Below are positions 1-5,527 of a stretch of 6,464 bases of DNA, one piece after another. The notes below the pieces were generated by a model, which had not been told where the DNA came from, searched no databases, and was given only the letters and a program-made list of their open reading frames with translations. The translations under genes were made by a program, and so were the position numbers. Numbering within the stretch: position 1 is the first letter of the stretch; every line of letters starts with the position of its first letter. Source of the DNA: Defluviicoccus sp. (lineage in GTDB: Bacteria > Pseudomonadota > Alphaproteobacteria > Rhodospirillales > Defluviicoccaceae); NCBI GenBank assembly GCA_013414705.1, contig CP058705.1, forward strand, positions 2,809,904 to 2,816,367, in the 5' to 3' direction.

Positions 1-382
1 CTCGTCGGCAACGGCGCGGGCGAACCAGCGGGTGGAGTGCCCGCAGCCGATCTCGACGATCCGCGACGGCTTGCGCGCGCGTACGATTGCATAGGCGGCC
101 GCTGCGTCCAGGCGCGGAAACCAGTCCTGGCTCAGCCGGGGTGCCGGCGGTGGCGCGCCGGTCTCCTCGATGGTGAGCAGGACCGGCACTGCCGCCTCGA
201 TCGTCGCCAGAGTGCCCAACATCCGCTCTTCAGCGTCAGCGAACGCGGTCGCAATCGCCGGATAGCCCGCAATCGCGCGGCAGGCGGCGCGGGCAGACCA
301 GCACGGGATGAAAACCACGCCGGGTAACACCCAGCGCGGTTACGAGGGCCGCAATGCCGAGCCGCCAGCGAAGGCGGATCAC
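1..382 (-). CDS. Class I SAM-dependent methyltransferase, N-terminal part, with a frame break
   Basis: The protein runs off the left edge, so only its first part is visible. Reading down from 127, the frame gives 'WFPRLDAAAAYAIVRARK', then 'RIVEIGCGHSTRWFARAV'. The VEIGCGHST stretch (57-31) is the glycine-rich SAM-binding motif I of Rossmann-fold methyltransferases; the substrate cannot be told. This frame is closed by a stop at 340-342. The frame one base off holds a sensible N-terminus with a hydrophobic stretch ('LGIAALVTALGV', then 'TRRGF'). Removing one T from the TTTT run (plus-strand AAAA, 311-314) joins them as '...TRRGF-IPCWSARAA...'. The start is uncertain: GTG at 382 is chosen because MIRLRWRL leads directly into the hydrophobic segment; GTG 388 and TTG 427 are alternatives. 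If no frameshift exists, a shorter protein could start at GTG 330. It lies 61 bases downstream of the 30-residue ORF on the same strand, so cotranscription is likely. Confidence 0.72.
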
Positions 383-443
383 GGCCACAGCTCGGCTGAT
401 CAACGAACGACAGACTGATGGCACCAACGCCGGCGGCCGCCGG

Positions 444-536
444 CTACAACCAGGAATAGAAAACCGCAGCCCAGGTCATCACGACGCCCAGAACGACGGC
501 AAGTTCGGGCCATCTTTCAGCGAGAAAATCCCGCAT
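444..536 (-). CDS. Possible 30-residue single-pass membrane microprotein
   Basis: A short ORF too small for ordinary gene calling starts at ATG 536. It reads MRDFLAERWPELAVV followed by LGVVMTWAAVFYSWL and stops at TAG (444-446). A GGGGAGAAG Shine-Dalgarno-like stretch lies about eight bases upstream of the ATG. The composition is that of a real small membrane protein: a charged N-terminus (R, D, E, R, E) and then one hydrophobic helix with aromatic residues at its end. It precedes the methyltransferase gene on the same strand, so it may be the first gene of that transcript. I do not recognise a family. It could instead be a leader peptide or chance; conservation of this ORF upstream of homologous methyltransferases would settle it. 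Confidence 0.45.
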   Translation of the reverse strand: MRDFLAERWPELAVVLGVVMTWAAVFYSWL

Positions 537-557
537 TCCATACTTCTCCCCTGGAGG

Positions 558-571
558 CGCCATCGATGGCG
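558..571. promoter_or_regulatory. 14-bp perfect palindrome upstream of the microprotein
   Basis: CGCCATCGATGGCG is its own reverse complement. It lies 22 bases upstream of the minus-strand ATG at 536, in the expected leader or promoter-proximal region. A second dyad, TGGCGC-N6-GCGCCA (584-601), and a third, CCGGAT-GAC-ATCCGG (about 615-629), follow on the upstream side. These could be operator sites or leader hairpins. GC-rich DNA makes short palindromes common, so the assignment is tentative. Confidence 0.3.
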
Positions 572-674
572 GCAACAGTTCCCTGGCGCGTGTCAGCGCC
601 ATGGCAAGTTTAGACCGGATGACATCCGGATAAAAACATGCGACTTATTGAATATGCACCCAACAGACAACACG

Positions 675-711
675 TTGGTATTTCTGACACTTTGTTACCA
701 AACAGTGACAC
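675..711. promoter_or_regulatory. Candidate operator: TTGGTA/TACCAA dyad with TGACAC direct repeats
   Basis: TTGGTA (675-680) and TACCAA (696-701) form an inverted repeat whose half-sites are 21 bp apart. Overlapping them, TGACAC occurs at 685-690 and again at 706-711, also exactly 21 bp apart. Both spacings correspond to two helical turns, placing the half-sites on one face of the DNA. The region is the 258-base gap between the 102-residue gene (ends 795) and the microprotein (starts 536), whose otherwise featureless sequence is locally AT-richer. It may bind a regulator of the microprotein/methyltransferase unit. No convincing sigma-70 promoter was found beside it. Confidence 0.3.
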
Positions 712-794
712 CGGATCGTCCCGGCACGGCCAAAAACAGCACGGCCAGCAAAATTGATTCGCAAACAGGTCGCAGCCCGTCTGACCGCGGCGTG

Positions 795-1103
795 TCACGG
801 CGCGGGCGGATCCTCGGACCGCAGCGAGCAGATATCGGCCAAGATCGCATCGATCAAATCGAGCAGATAGCCGCGTGGACCCAGGCCTTCAACCAGGCTC
901 CGGGCCACCTCCAGCTTGGCGGTAACATCGTCAAGGGAGCGCGCACCGGTCGTCAGCAGCCGGCCCTGCAGGTCGGCCAGCCGGCACTCGAGCGTGCCGA
1001 TGGCTCCCGCTCCTGCTCCCGCGTCATACATCGCCCGCTCCGTCTGCAACATCTCTCGTTGCAACTGGCGCATCGGCATCATCGCCCCGTCGCCTGTGCT
1101 CAT
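795..1103 (-). CDS. Small helical protein of unknown function (102 aa)
   Basis: The start is ATG 1103, because a perfect AGGAGG (plus-strand 1110-1115) lies six bases upstream; the GTG at 1109 would leave no spacing. The product is 102 residues, mostly predicted helix: an N-terminal amphipathic helix ('MRQLQREMLQTERAMYDA'), a Gly/Ala turn, then 'ECRLADLQGRLLTT' and 'SLDDVTAKLEVARSLVEGL' followed by 'LLDLIDAILADICSL'. It has no signal peptide, membrane segment or catalytic motif. The strong ribosome-binding site and consistent G/C third positions support a real gene. It follows the Sel1-like membrane protein by 135 bases on the same strand and could share its transcript. The family is not recognised; a cytoplasmic accessory or coiled-coil-like role is only a guess. 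Confidence 0.72.
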   Translation of the reverse strand: MSTGDGAMMPMRQLQREMLQTERAMYDAGAGAGAIGTLECRLADLQGRLLTTGARSLDDVTAKLEVARSLVEGLGPRGYLLDLIDAILADICSLRSEDPPAP

Positions 1104-1238
1104 GCTCACCCTCCTTGCCCGAATTGCTCTTCAGTGGCCTTCCGCCGGTCTGCCCTGCGGTCTCCGGGGGAGAATAGTGGGTGGCACGTTCATTGCCGCA
1201 CGAACGGTGTTCTCGGTGAGCCGTACTCGACGGGCCGA

Positions 1239-2042
1239 TCAGGGGCCAATGGCATACAGCGCTGCTTTCGCCGCCGCGTCTCCGCCTGCGGAGCGGCGGG
1301 CAAGAACGTCGATGAGGTGGGCGGCACGCGGTGCCGCGTCGCGCTCACCGAGCTGTGCGGCACGGCGGTACCAATCCACTGCTGCCGTCGGATTCGCGCG
1401 GGCTTTCCCTGTTTCAGCTCCTGCTTCGGCCCCCGTCTCGCCAACGCCCGGTACGAGCGGATCATAGGTCATGGCCATCGCCATGGCACCGGCAGCACTG
1501 CCTTGTTCCGCCGCAAGACGAAAGAAAAGCCTAGCCGAGTTGATATCCGATTGCGCCAGAAAGGTGCTGCCCCGATCCATCAGCAACGTCGGATCGAGCG
1601 TTTCGCGCCGCGAGGAGCTCTCCGGCCCAGGAGTTGCTGGCCCCGGGATTGCCGGTTCAGGAACTGCTGGCTCGGTGGCGGTAAGCTGCGCAGCAGGCGA
1701 TTGCACCGGGTCCTGCCACACCTCACGAGCGGTTGACACAACGGTGGCGGGAGACGGTGCCGGCAGGGCGATGGCGACGTCCGCCGTCGCGACGGCAGAT
1801 TGCTCTGCTTGGGGAAGCGGTTCCGCCGCGCTCAGCATCAGCGCCTCTGGCAGTCCCTCCAACTGCGTCTCCGGCATTTTGGCGTCAACCGGCGGCGTCA
1901 GCACTTCGACGTCCACCGCGTCGTACGTCATGGCATCGGACCCCGCGTCCTGAGGTTTGTGCGCTGTCCCACCATCCCGCGTCCATTCGGGGAGATCCGG
2001 CCCTTGCATCCCGGCGAAACTTGACGGCTCGATGGCAATCAG
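1239..2042 (-). CDS. Sel1/TPR-like C-terminal part of a membrane protein (continues the ORF at 2419)
   Basis: This open stretch continues the protein starting at 2419 after a one-base frame change at the C run (plus-strand GGGG, 2042-2045). Joined, the protein is 393 residues. After the frame break comes an acidic, Pro/Ala-rich linker of about 150 residues that includes 'PAVPEPAIPGPATPGPE'. The C-terminal domain (about residues 276-393 of the joined protein) contains 'SDINSARLFFRLAAEQGSA', 'MAMTYDP' and 'AAVDWYRRAAQLGERDA', the helix-turn-helix pattern of Sel1/TPR repeats. The domain is clearly homologous to the end of the plus-strand ATPase. By topology it should lie in the periplasm and act in protein-protein contacts. 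If translated alone, ATG 2009 is the first plausible start. The stop is TGA at 1239-1241. Confidence 0.75.
   Translation of the reverse strand: MIAIEPSSFAGMQGPDLPEWTRDGGTAHKPQDAGSDAMTYDAVDVEVLTPPVDAKMPETQLEGLPEALMLSAAEPLPQAEQSAVATADVAIALPAPSPATVVSTAREVWQDPVQSPAAQLTATEPAVPEPAIPGPATPGPESSSRRETLDPTLLMDRGSTFLAQSDINSARLFFRLAAEQGSAAGAMAMAMTYDPLVPGVGETGAEAGAETGKARANPTAAVDWYRRAAQLGERDAAPRAAHLIDVLARRSAGGDAAAKAALYAIGP
1239..2042 (-). repeat. Low-complexity Pro/Ala/Glu linker within the Sel1-like protein (about 1610-1690)
   Basis: Within this segment, about positions 1610-1690 encode imperfect five-residue units (TEPAV-PEPAI-PGPAT-PGPES) with a 15-base period visible in the DNA. Such units expand and contract by slippage and encode extended spacers that hold a domain away from the membrane. 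The plus-strand paralogue has an unrelated but equally low-complexity linker at the same place in the protein. Confidence 0.4.
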
Positions 2043-2419
2043 GGGAAAGCCTCGGCCGATGCTCCCGGTGCTCCCTGATCCGCATCGGAATCGCCCCGAT
2101 CCGCTCTGGCTAGACGCGCGTCTTGTTCTGCGGGCCGCCGGCCCGGGTCCATCGCGATCAGCAATGCTGCCCCGACCACGAGCAGGGTCAGCAACACAGC
2201 GGCGATGATCGTTGAACCGCGGGCACGTACTCGCCCCTTCGCAACCGGAGCGGCCCCGCCTTGCGTTCCCGGCCAATCCACCGTGTCGGTCGCGGCGACC
2301 AGCAAATGCGCGACCGGCCCGAAAGGTGTTTCGGGCAACAGTCTCTGCGCTGTATCGGGCGACGTCCGGAGCACCATCGCACCCGGCCGTCGATTGTAAC
2401 TTAATCTCCCCGAACTCAT
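2039..2419 (-). CDS. N-terminal part of the Sel1-like membrane protein: cytoplasmic region and transmembrane helix
   Basis: ATG 2419 is chosen over TTG 2443 because a GGGGAG site sits six bases upstream. The open frame gives 126 residues before TGA. It has a cytoplasmic N-terminus of about 68 residues with no recognised motif, a basic stretch ('VAKGRVRARG', residues 59-68), one membrane helix (STIIAAVLLTLLVVGAALLI, 69-88) and the start of an acidic, Ala/Gly-rich linker ending '...SAEAFP'. The positive-inside rule predicts N-in, C-out. The frame ends at T TTC CCC TGA, a canonical-form -1 slippery heptamer. A -1 shift there, or one extra C, continues into 'LIAIEPSSF' and the Sel1-like domain. 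Thus it is either one broken gene, one programmed-frameshift gene, or a 126-residue protein by itself. It lacks the ATPase present in its plus-strand paralogue. Confidence 0.72.
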   Translation of the reverse strand: MSSGRLSYNRRPGAMVLRTSPDTAQRLLPETPFGPVAHLLVAATDTVDWPGTQGGAAPVAKGRVRARGSTIIAAVLLTLLVVGAALLIAMDPGRRPAEQDARLARADRGDSDADQGAPGASAEAFP

Positions 2420-2459
2420 GCCCCACTCCCCATGTATCCGCAATCCGGCAGGCCATCAC

Positions 2460-2475
2460 TGTCATAAAAATGACA
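2460..2475. promoter_or_regulatory. Inverted repeat TGTCAT-AAAA-ATGACA
   Basis: Perfect six-base arms are separated by four A residues, 41 bases upstream of the minus-strand start at 2419. It is inside the predicted leader of the Sel1-like membrane protein if the promoter at 2629-2658 is right. It shares the octamer TGTCATAA with the palindrome at 2611-2625, so both could bind one regulator. As RNA it would be only a weak AT hairpin, which favours a protein-binding site. Confidence 0.35.
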
Positions 2476-2610
2476 TTAATACGCTAATGCCGCAAAACAT
2501 GGGCCGCTCTACCACTTCATCGGAAATGAAGCTGAAGAACGCCTGACAAAAAATATATCAGGAGGAGAAATAGAGTATCGTGAGTAGTTTGATTTAAATA
2601 CCGAACAACA

Positions 2611-2625
2611 TCTTATGTCATAAGA
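2611..2625. promoter_or_regulatory. 15-bp palindrome TCTTATG-T-CATAAGA, candidate operator
   Basis: Seven-base perfect arms surround a single central T. It starts four bases downstream of the candidate minus-strand -10 box (2629-2634), so it would cover the predicted transcription start near 2622. That is the usual place for a repressor site. It shares TGTCATAA with the dyad at 2460-2475. Confidence 0.4.
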
Positions 2626-2628
2626 CGT

Positions 2629-2658
2629 AATATTTTAAATCTATTTGCTCACAGTCAA
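2629..2658 (-). promoter_or_regulatory. Candidate sigma-70-type promoter for the Sel1-like membrane protein
   Basis: On the minus strand TTGACT (2658-2653, 5/6 match to TTGACA) is followed after 18 bases by AATATT (2634-2629, 4/6 match to TATAAT). Transcription would start near 2622 and give a leader of about 200 bases before ATG 2419. AT-rich DNA yields such matches by chance, but the good -35 box and the operator-like palindrome at the predicted start support it. Confidence 0.35.
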
Positions 2659-2825
2659 TAAACTGCTATATGTGCAATGCTATGTTAAGTTTTTTGGAAT
2701 ATTTTATATTGTATCTCATCCATAAATTACATTCCATCATTATACAAAACCACACTAAAATAGATATTATTTATTATATTGAAGCGCGCCTCAGTCATCA
2801 ACAACATTTTTCATTCCATCTGTTT

Positions 2826-3415
2826 TCTTCCTGGCACACCGGTCTGCTCGCCGTAATCTCAACACCGTTGCTGTTGTCATCCCTCGACCACGCTGCTCAC
2901 GGGCATGATCGACACCTGGCTTGCGGCCATCTGGCTTGCGGCATGCCTTCTCCCCGCCCCCACCCTGCAGCCTGACAATGAACGACAAGGGCCCGCGAAC
3001 GGAAACGAATCGCATGCACGCCCTGGGCCAGGAAACGTCGGCAACCAGAGGCAGCGAGGCCAGTCTGTCAATATTCCCCGCCCCACCCAACATATACCAC
3101 TAATAGGCCATAACCCTCGGCTTCTATGGTGTTTTTGTGCCGCATACCGGTCACACTCCAGGGAACAAACACACGGCATCGCGCGATCACCTTGACCAGA
3201 AGGGGCATGAACTGCACAAAGAGATATTCGGAGCACCTGGGGATGCTGCCGAGATTTCTAGGGGCAAAGGCTGTCGCACTCTGGCGGGCTTCGGGCGGGA
3301 AGACGTCGCCAGGCTGAGGTGTTGATGGCGTGTTTGGCGCCACAGCAGCCTCGAACGATACAGCGGCAGTGTATGCTGGGCCTCGAGAGGCCAAAGCGAG
3401 ATGCGGAGCCGTATC
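2826..3415. other. Region without a recognisable gene
   Basis: GC content rises again here, but no ORF on either strand shows a family motif together with a ribosome-binding site. A tandem duplication, CTGGCTTGCGGC(C)AT at 2916-2930 and 2931-2944, lies near the left end. A plus-strand stretch 3137-3325 has some protein-like composition ('HELHKEIFGAPGDAAEIS') but no convincing start. The region may be decayed coding sequence. A strong dyad GGCCTC-GA-GAGGCC (3379-3392) precedes the ORF at 3416. Confidence 0.5.
3379..3392. promoter_or_regulatory. Dyad GGCCTC-GA-GAGGCC upstream of the 92-residue ORF
   Basis: Six-base perfect arms with a two-base centre, 23 bases before ATG 3416. It could be a small operator or a leader hairpin. 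No clear promoter was found next to it. Confidence 0.25.
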
Positions 3416-3694
3416 ATGGCTGATCTGCAACAGATGAGTAAGGTGCTTTACCACCACAGCTGGGTGAACGTCGAAGACTGGGCGCAAAGCATCGCTGATC
3501 TCGCCGACCTCAGCGACGACGAAATCCACCAATTGGAATGTTGCTCTCCGTGCGTGACGGCCGAGATGCGGCCGGACAGTAATGCGCCGACGTTCGAAAC
3601 ACCCTCCTCGCCGCCGTCGCTGGCTGGCAGGACACGTCATTTCTTCGCCACCCTTCGCGTCAGCTTCCGCCGGCCGCTGCGCCGTGCATGCTGA
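3416..3694 (+). CDS. Hypothetical protein, 92 aa
   Basis: ATG 3416 has CGGAG seven to eight bases upstream and is preferred over the in-frame ATG 3401, which has no usable spacing. The first half is acidic and looks folded and helical: 'MADLQQMSKVLYHHSWVNV', then 'IADLADLSDDEIHQLE' followed by a CC-x-PC cysteine cluster. The second half is a Ser/Pro-rich stretch and a basic tail (ending RRPLRRAC). No membrane segment or known domain was seen. The minus strand is also open over this DNA (3745-3068), but its translation is Arg/Ala/Pro-rich without domain character, so the plus strand is favoured. The stop codon lies inside the first copy of the TGCTGAA array. The gene is isolated and its function unknown. 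Confidence 0.42.
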   Translation: MADLQQMSKVLYHHSWVNVEDWAQSIADLADLSDDEIHQLECCSPCVTAEMRPDSNAPTFETPSSPPSLAGRTRHFFATLRVSFRRPLRRAC

Positions 3695-3736
3695 ATGGGC
3701 GTGCTGAACGGGACATGCTGAACGCAGCGTGCTGAA
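3689..3736. repeat. Four-copy TGCTGAA array with 13-14 bp period
   Basis: TGCTGAA starts at 3689, 3702, 3716 and 3730. On the minus strand the copies alternate TTCAGCACG and TTCAGCATG, so the array is also two copies of a 27-28 bp unit with two halves. The first copy contains the TGA stop of the 92-residue ORF. Iteron-like arrays can bind protein, but this one may simply be a slippage product. Confidence 0.6.
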
Positions 3737-3784
3737 CCAGAGCACAGGTCTGCGGGCGCAGACCTCATCGGCACGCTCGTTGCA

Positions 3785-3813
3785 TTCCGACAGTTGCGAT
3801 GCTGTGCTATACT
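3785..3813 (+). promoter_or_regulatory. Candidate extended -10 promoter for the ATPase gene
   Basis: TATACT (3808-3813) is a 5/6 match to the -10 consensus and is preceded by TG-N (3805-3807), an extended -10 element. That would compensate for the weak TTCCGA (3785-3790) 17 bases upstream. The start would be near 3820, about 145 bases before the proposed TTG at 3966. A second box, perfect TATAAT (3826-3831), lacks a -35 partner. The leader contains a dyad TGCCAAA/TTTGGCA (3845-3851 and 3872-3878). Confidence 0.38.
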
Positions 3814-3844
3814 ATCGCGCGTGGCTATAATAACGCCATACCGG

Positions 3845-3878
3845 TGCCAAACTGCCCTGCAAGCGTTTATATTTGGCA
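3845..3878. promoter_or_regulatory. Inverted repeat TGCCAAA/TTTGGCA in the ATPase gene leader
   Basis: Seven-base perfect arms are separated by 20 bases, downstream of the candidate promoter and about 90 bases before the proposed start at 3966. It could be an operator half-site pair or a long-loop hairpin. The intervening sequence has no other structure I can support. Confidence 0.25.
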
Positions 3879-3965
3879 TGAACGAGACGCGGTTGCTGCA
3901 GCGAAGGCTTGTCTGCACCCGCTGGCCGGGCAGCCGGTGTTAGGCATGCGAAAGGCAGGATTGCG

Positions 3966-5527
3966 TTGATCAACGGCTTACCGCTGCAAGAGTTCGAGTT
4001 TACGCCTGCTGCGGACGAAGCGGCGTATCATTTGACTCCTCCGCCGCAAGGCGGCGGCACAGCTCTTGTCCAGTGTTTATCAAGGTGACGGGCTGTTTTC
4101 TGACCGGCGAAGCCGGTATCGGCAAGTCGACCCTGCTGTGCCACCTGCACCGTCAGATGGCGGGCTTGGACGGTGTCGTGCTGCTGTCGCCCTCGGAACC
4201 GCTGCCGTGCCGGCGCGCCATGACGCTGGCGCAGATCCTCCAGGCCTGCGAGACCTCGCTGCAGCTGGGTGCCGGTACCGCTGATCCGCTGAAGCTTGCC
4301 CGTCGGCTGCAGCGGCTGTCGGAGGACGGCTGCGTCCCGGTGCTGCTCGCCGACGATGCCGACCTGCTCGATACAGCGGCGCTGGACGCGCTGGCGACGC
4401 TGGCGGGCCTGCGGGCCGGCCAGCAACGGCTGCTCTCGGCGGTGCTGGCGGGAACGCCGGCGCTGCCGGCACGGCTGACATTGCCCCGCGGCGACGACGG
4501 GATGCCGGAAAACCACCGCGTCGTGGCTCTGCACCCCCTGTCAGACGGTGCGGTTGCCCGCCTGCTGCAGCGGCGGCTGGCAAAACCGTTCGAGCCGGAC
4601 GCAGCGCTGGCGATCGCACACGTCTCCGGCGGCGTTCCGGCACAGGTGATCGAGATCGGCGAACGCGCGCTGCATCTTGCAGCGCGGCGTTCCAGCGCCG
4701 CGGTCACGGGAGACATCGCCGCCGCCGCGCTGCGCCACGATCCGGCGCCCGGCCAACCATCATCCGGCGATCCGGCGCCCGGCCAACCATCGCCCAGCGA
4801 ACCATCACTCGGCGAAGTGATGTCTGACAAACCGGCGTCCAGTTTCGAGCCTCACTCTGCCGTGGTCGCCTCGTTTGCGGCCGACGGACCGTCTCGGATT
4901 GCTGCCGACAGAACGTCTCGGATTGCGTTCGACGAGACGTCTCCGGTCATCACACCGTTTGCCGCCGTGCGTCCATCCGCTGAATCGACGCTCTCGGAAC
5001 CGATCTTTCCCGAACCGACACTCCGAACGCCGACGTCTGCGGACTCACAATTCCCCCAGTCCAGCTTATTCCCGCAGGCGGACACATTCCCGCAGACAGG
5101 CACATTCCCGCCGGCCGACACATCCCGGGAGGCGGACGAATCACCGTTCACTGTGCCGCCGCTCGATTCCCATACCGGAGTGCGGACAACGCAGCGGCTG
5201 ACCCCGACACGCCGAAAGAGCGCCAAAGGAGGTGCCGGGATCGGTGCCAAGCTGGCGATCGTGGGAGGTGTCTGCTTCGCGATCCTGCTGGCGGTGGGCT
5301 CTGCGCTGTACCTCAATCACGAGCCAGCGGACGGGACACCGGATCGCAGCAGCTTCGAAGCCCCGAGCACCACCACGTCCGCGCCCGCATCCACATCCGC
5401 AGCCGCAACCGACCGCTCAGCCGCCGACGCGCCCTTCTCCGCCACCGATGACGCAGCGAGCAGCACCGAGACCGCTCCTTCCGGCGGGGCTGGCGTCCCC
5501 GTCCTGGGAAGAACAGTCCTCCTCTGA
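3966..5527 (+). CDS. ExeA/MshM-type AAA ATPase with cytoplasmic linker and transmembrane helix (frame break near 4085)
   Basis: A TTG at 3966, with AGG six bases upstream, opens 40 residues ('MINGLPLQEFEFTPAADEAA...') resembling the N-terminus of ExeA/GspA-family ATPases. They end at TGA 4086-4088. One base back, the -1 frame continues 'VTGCFLTGEAGIGKSTLL', so a single lost G at 4084-4085 would join them. In joined numbering Walker A GEAGIGKST is at 48-56 and Walker B VPVLLADDAD near 124-133. 'LLSAVLAGTPAL' (about 156-167) matches the ExeA 'VLxGxPxL' strand, and 'SGGVPAQVIEIGERAL' the lid region. After a Pro/Ser/Thr-rich stretch come basic residues (TRRKSAKGG) and one membrane helix (about 430-450). 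The ATPase should be cytoplasmic and membrane-tethered. There is no peptidoglycan-binding domain as in ExeA. The frame ends at 5527, but coding continues one base off from about 5490. An independent start at GTG 4073 or 4085 is less likely, because it would remove the conserved N-terminus. Confidence 0.8.
4041..4057 (+). other. GC-rich hairpin 27 bases before the ATPase frame break
   Basis: CCGCCGC-AAG-GCGGCGG forms seven G-C pairs with a three-base loop, inside codons for PPPQGGG. It sits immediately upstream of the frame break at 4084-4085 and of the GTG codons at 4073 and 4085. It could affect translation or reinitiation; hard hairpins also cause sequencing errors nearby. Confidence 0.5.
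4738..4791 (+). repeat. 24-bp direct repeat, 30-bp period, in the ATPase linker
   Basis: CGATCCGGCGCCCGGCCAAC plus CATC occurs at 4738-4761 and again at 4768-4791. It encodes DPAPGQPS twice in a ten-residue unit, followed by the decayed units PSEPS and LGEVM. It lies between the ATPase lid and the membrane helix. Further short repeats (SRIAADRTSRIAFDE; FPQADTFPQTGTFPP) follow in the same linker. Confidence 0.75.

Larger units (their letters stand above)
2470..2815. other. AT-rich intergenic island with no convincing gene
   Basis: By hand count 2581-2760 is 48/180 G+C (about 27%), against a strongly GC-rich background on both sides. It holds the inverted repeats listed separately, a hairpin CTTCAT-CGGAA-ATGAAG (2515-2531), and an isolated plus-strand AGGAGG (2560-2565). 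The last is followed only by a five-codon GTG ORF, at poor spacing. It may be a large regulatory region for the minus-strand membrane protein, or a remnant of acquired DNA. No RNA gene was recognised. Confidence 0.7.

Noticed and set aside
354..1736. Long plus-strand open frame of 460 codons
   Set aside because: It is antisense to three supported minus-strand genes, is rich in Arg/Ser/Gln without domain patterns, and has no ribosome-binding site. GC-rich codon bias opens such shadow frames.
2500..2531. Minus-strand GGTAGAGCGG resembling a tRNA D-arm
   Set aside because: No acceptor, anticodon or T-arm can be folded around it; the flanking sequence forms only the CTTCAT/ATGAAG hairpin.
2560..2600. 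Perfect AGGAGG ribosome-binding site on the plus strand
   Set aside because: The only nearby start is a GTG at poor spacing with five codons before a stop.
2670..2975. Plus-strand ORF of 101 codons starting in the AT-rich island
   Set aside because: No Shine-Dalgarno, and its composition flips abruptly from AT-type to GC-type residues within the ORF. No recognisable domain.
3068..3745. Minus-strand open frame of 225 codons
   Set aside because: The part opposite the 92-residue ORF looks like an antisense shadow; the rest is Arg/Pro/Ala-rich without motif or convincing start. It cannot be fully excluded.
3878..3943. 21-codon ORF (MNETRLLQRR...) in the ATPase gene leader, possible leader peptide
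   Set aside because: No ribosome-binding site and no attenuator-like structure or biased codon run.
4080..4830. Minus-strand open frames opposite the ATPase gene
   Set aside because: They are Arg/Ser/Ala-rich shadows of a frame that carries clear Walker A and B motifs on the plus strand.
5232..5490. Using the apparent ATG at 5232 as start of the Sel1 part
   Set aside because: Up to about 5490 this frame is a shadow of the transmembrane and linker codons of the ATPase frame (Arg/Ser/Trp-rich), so real coding begins only near the frame break.
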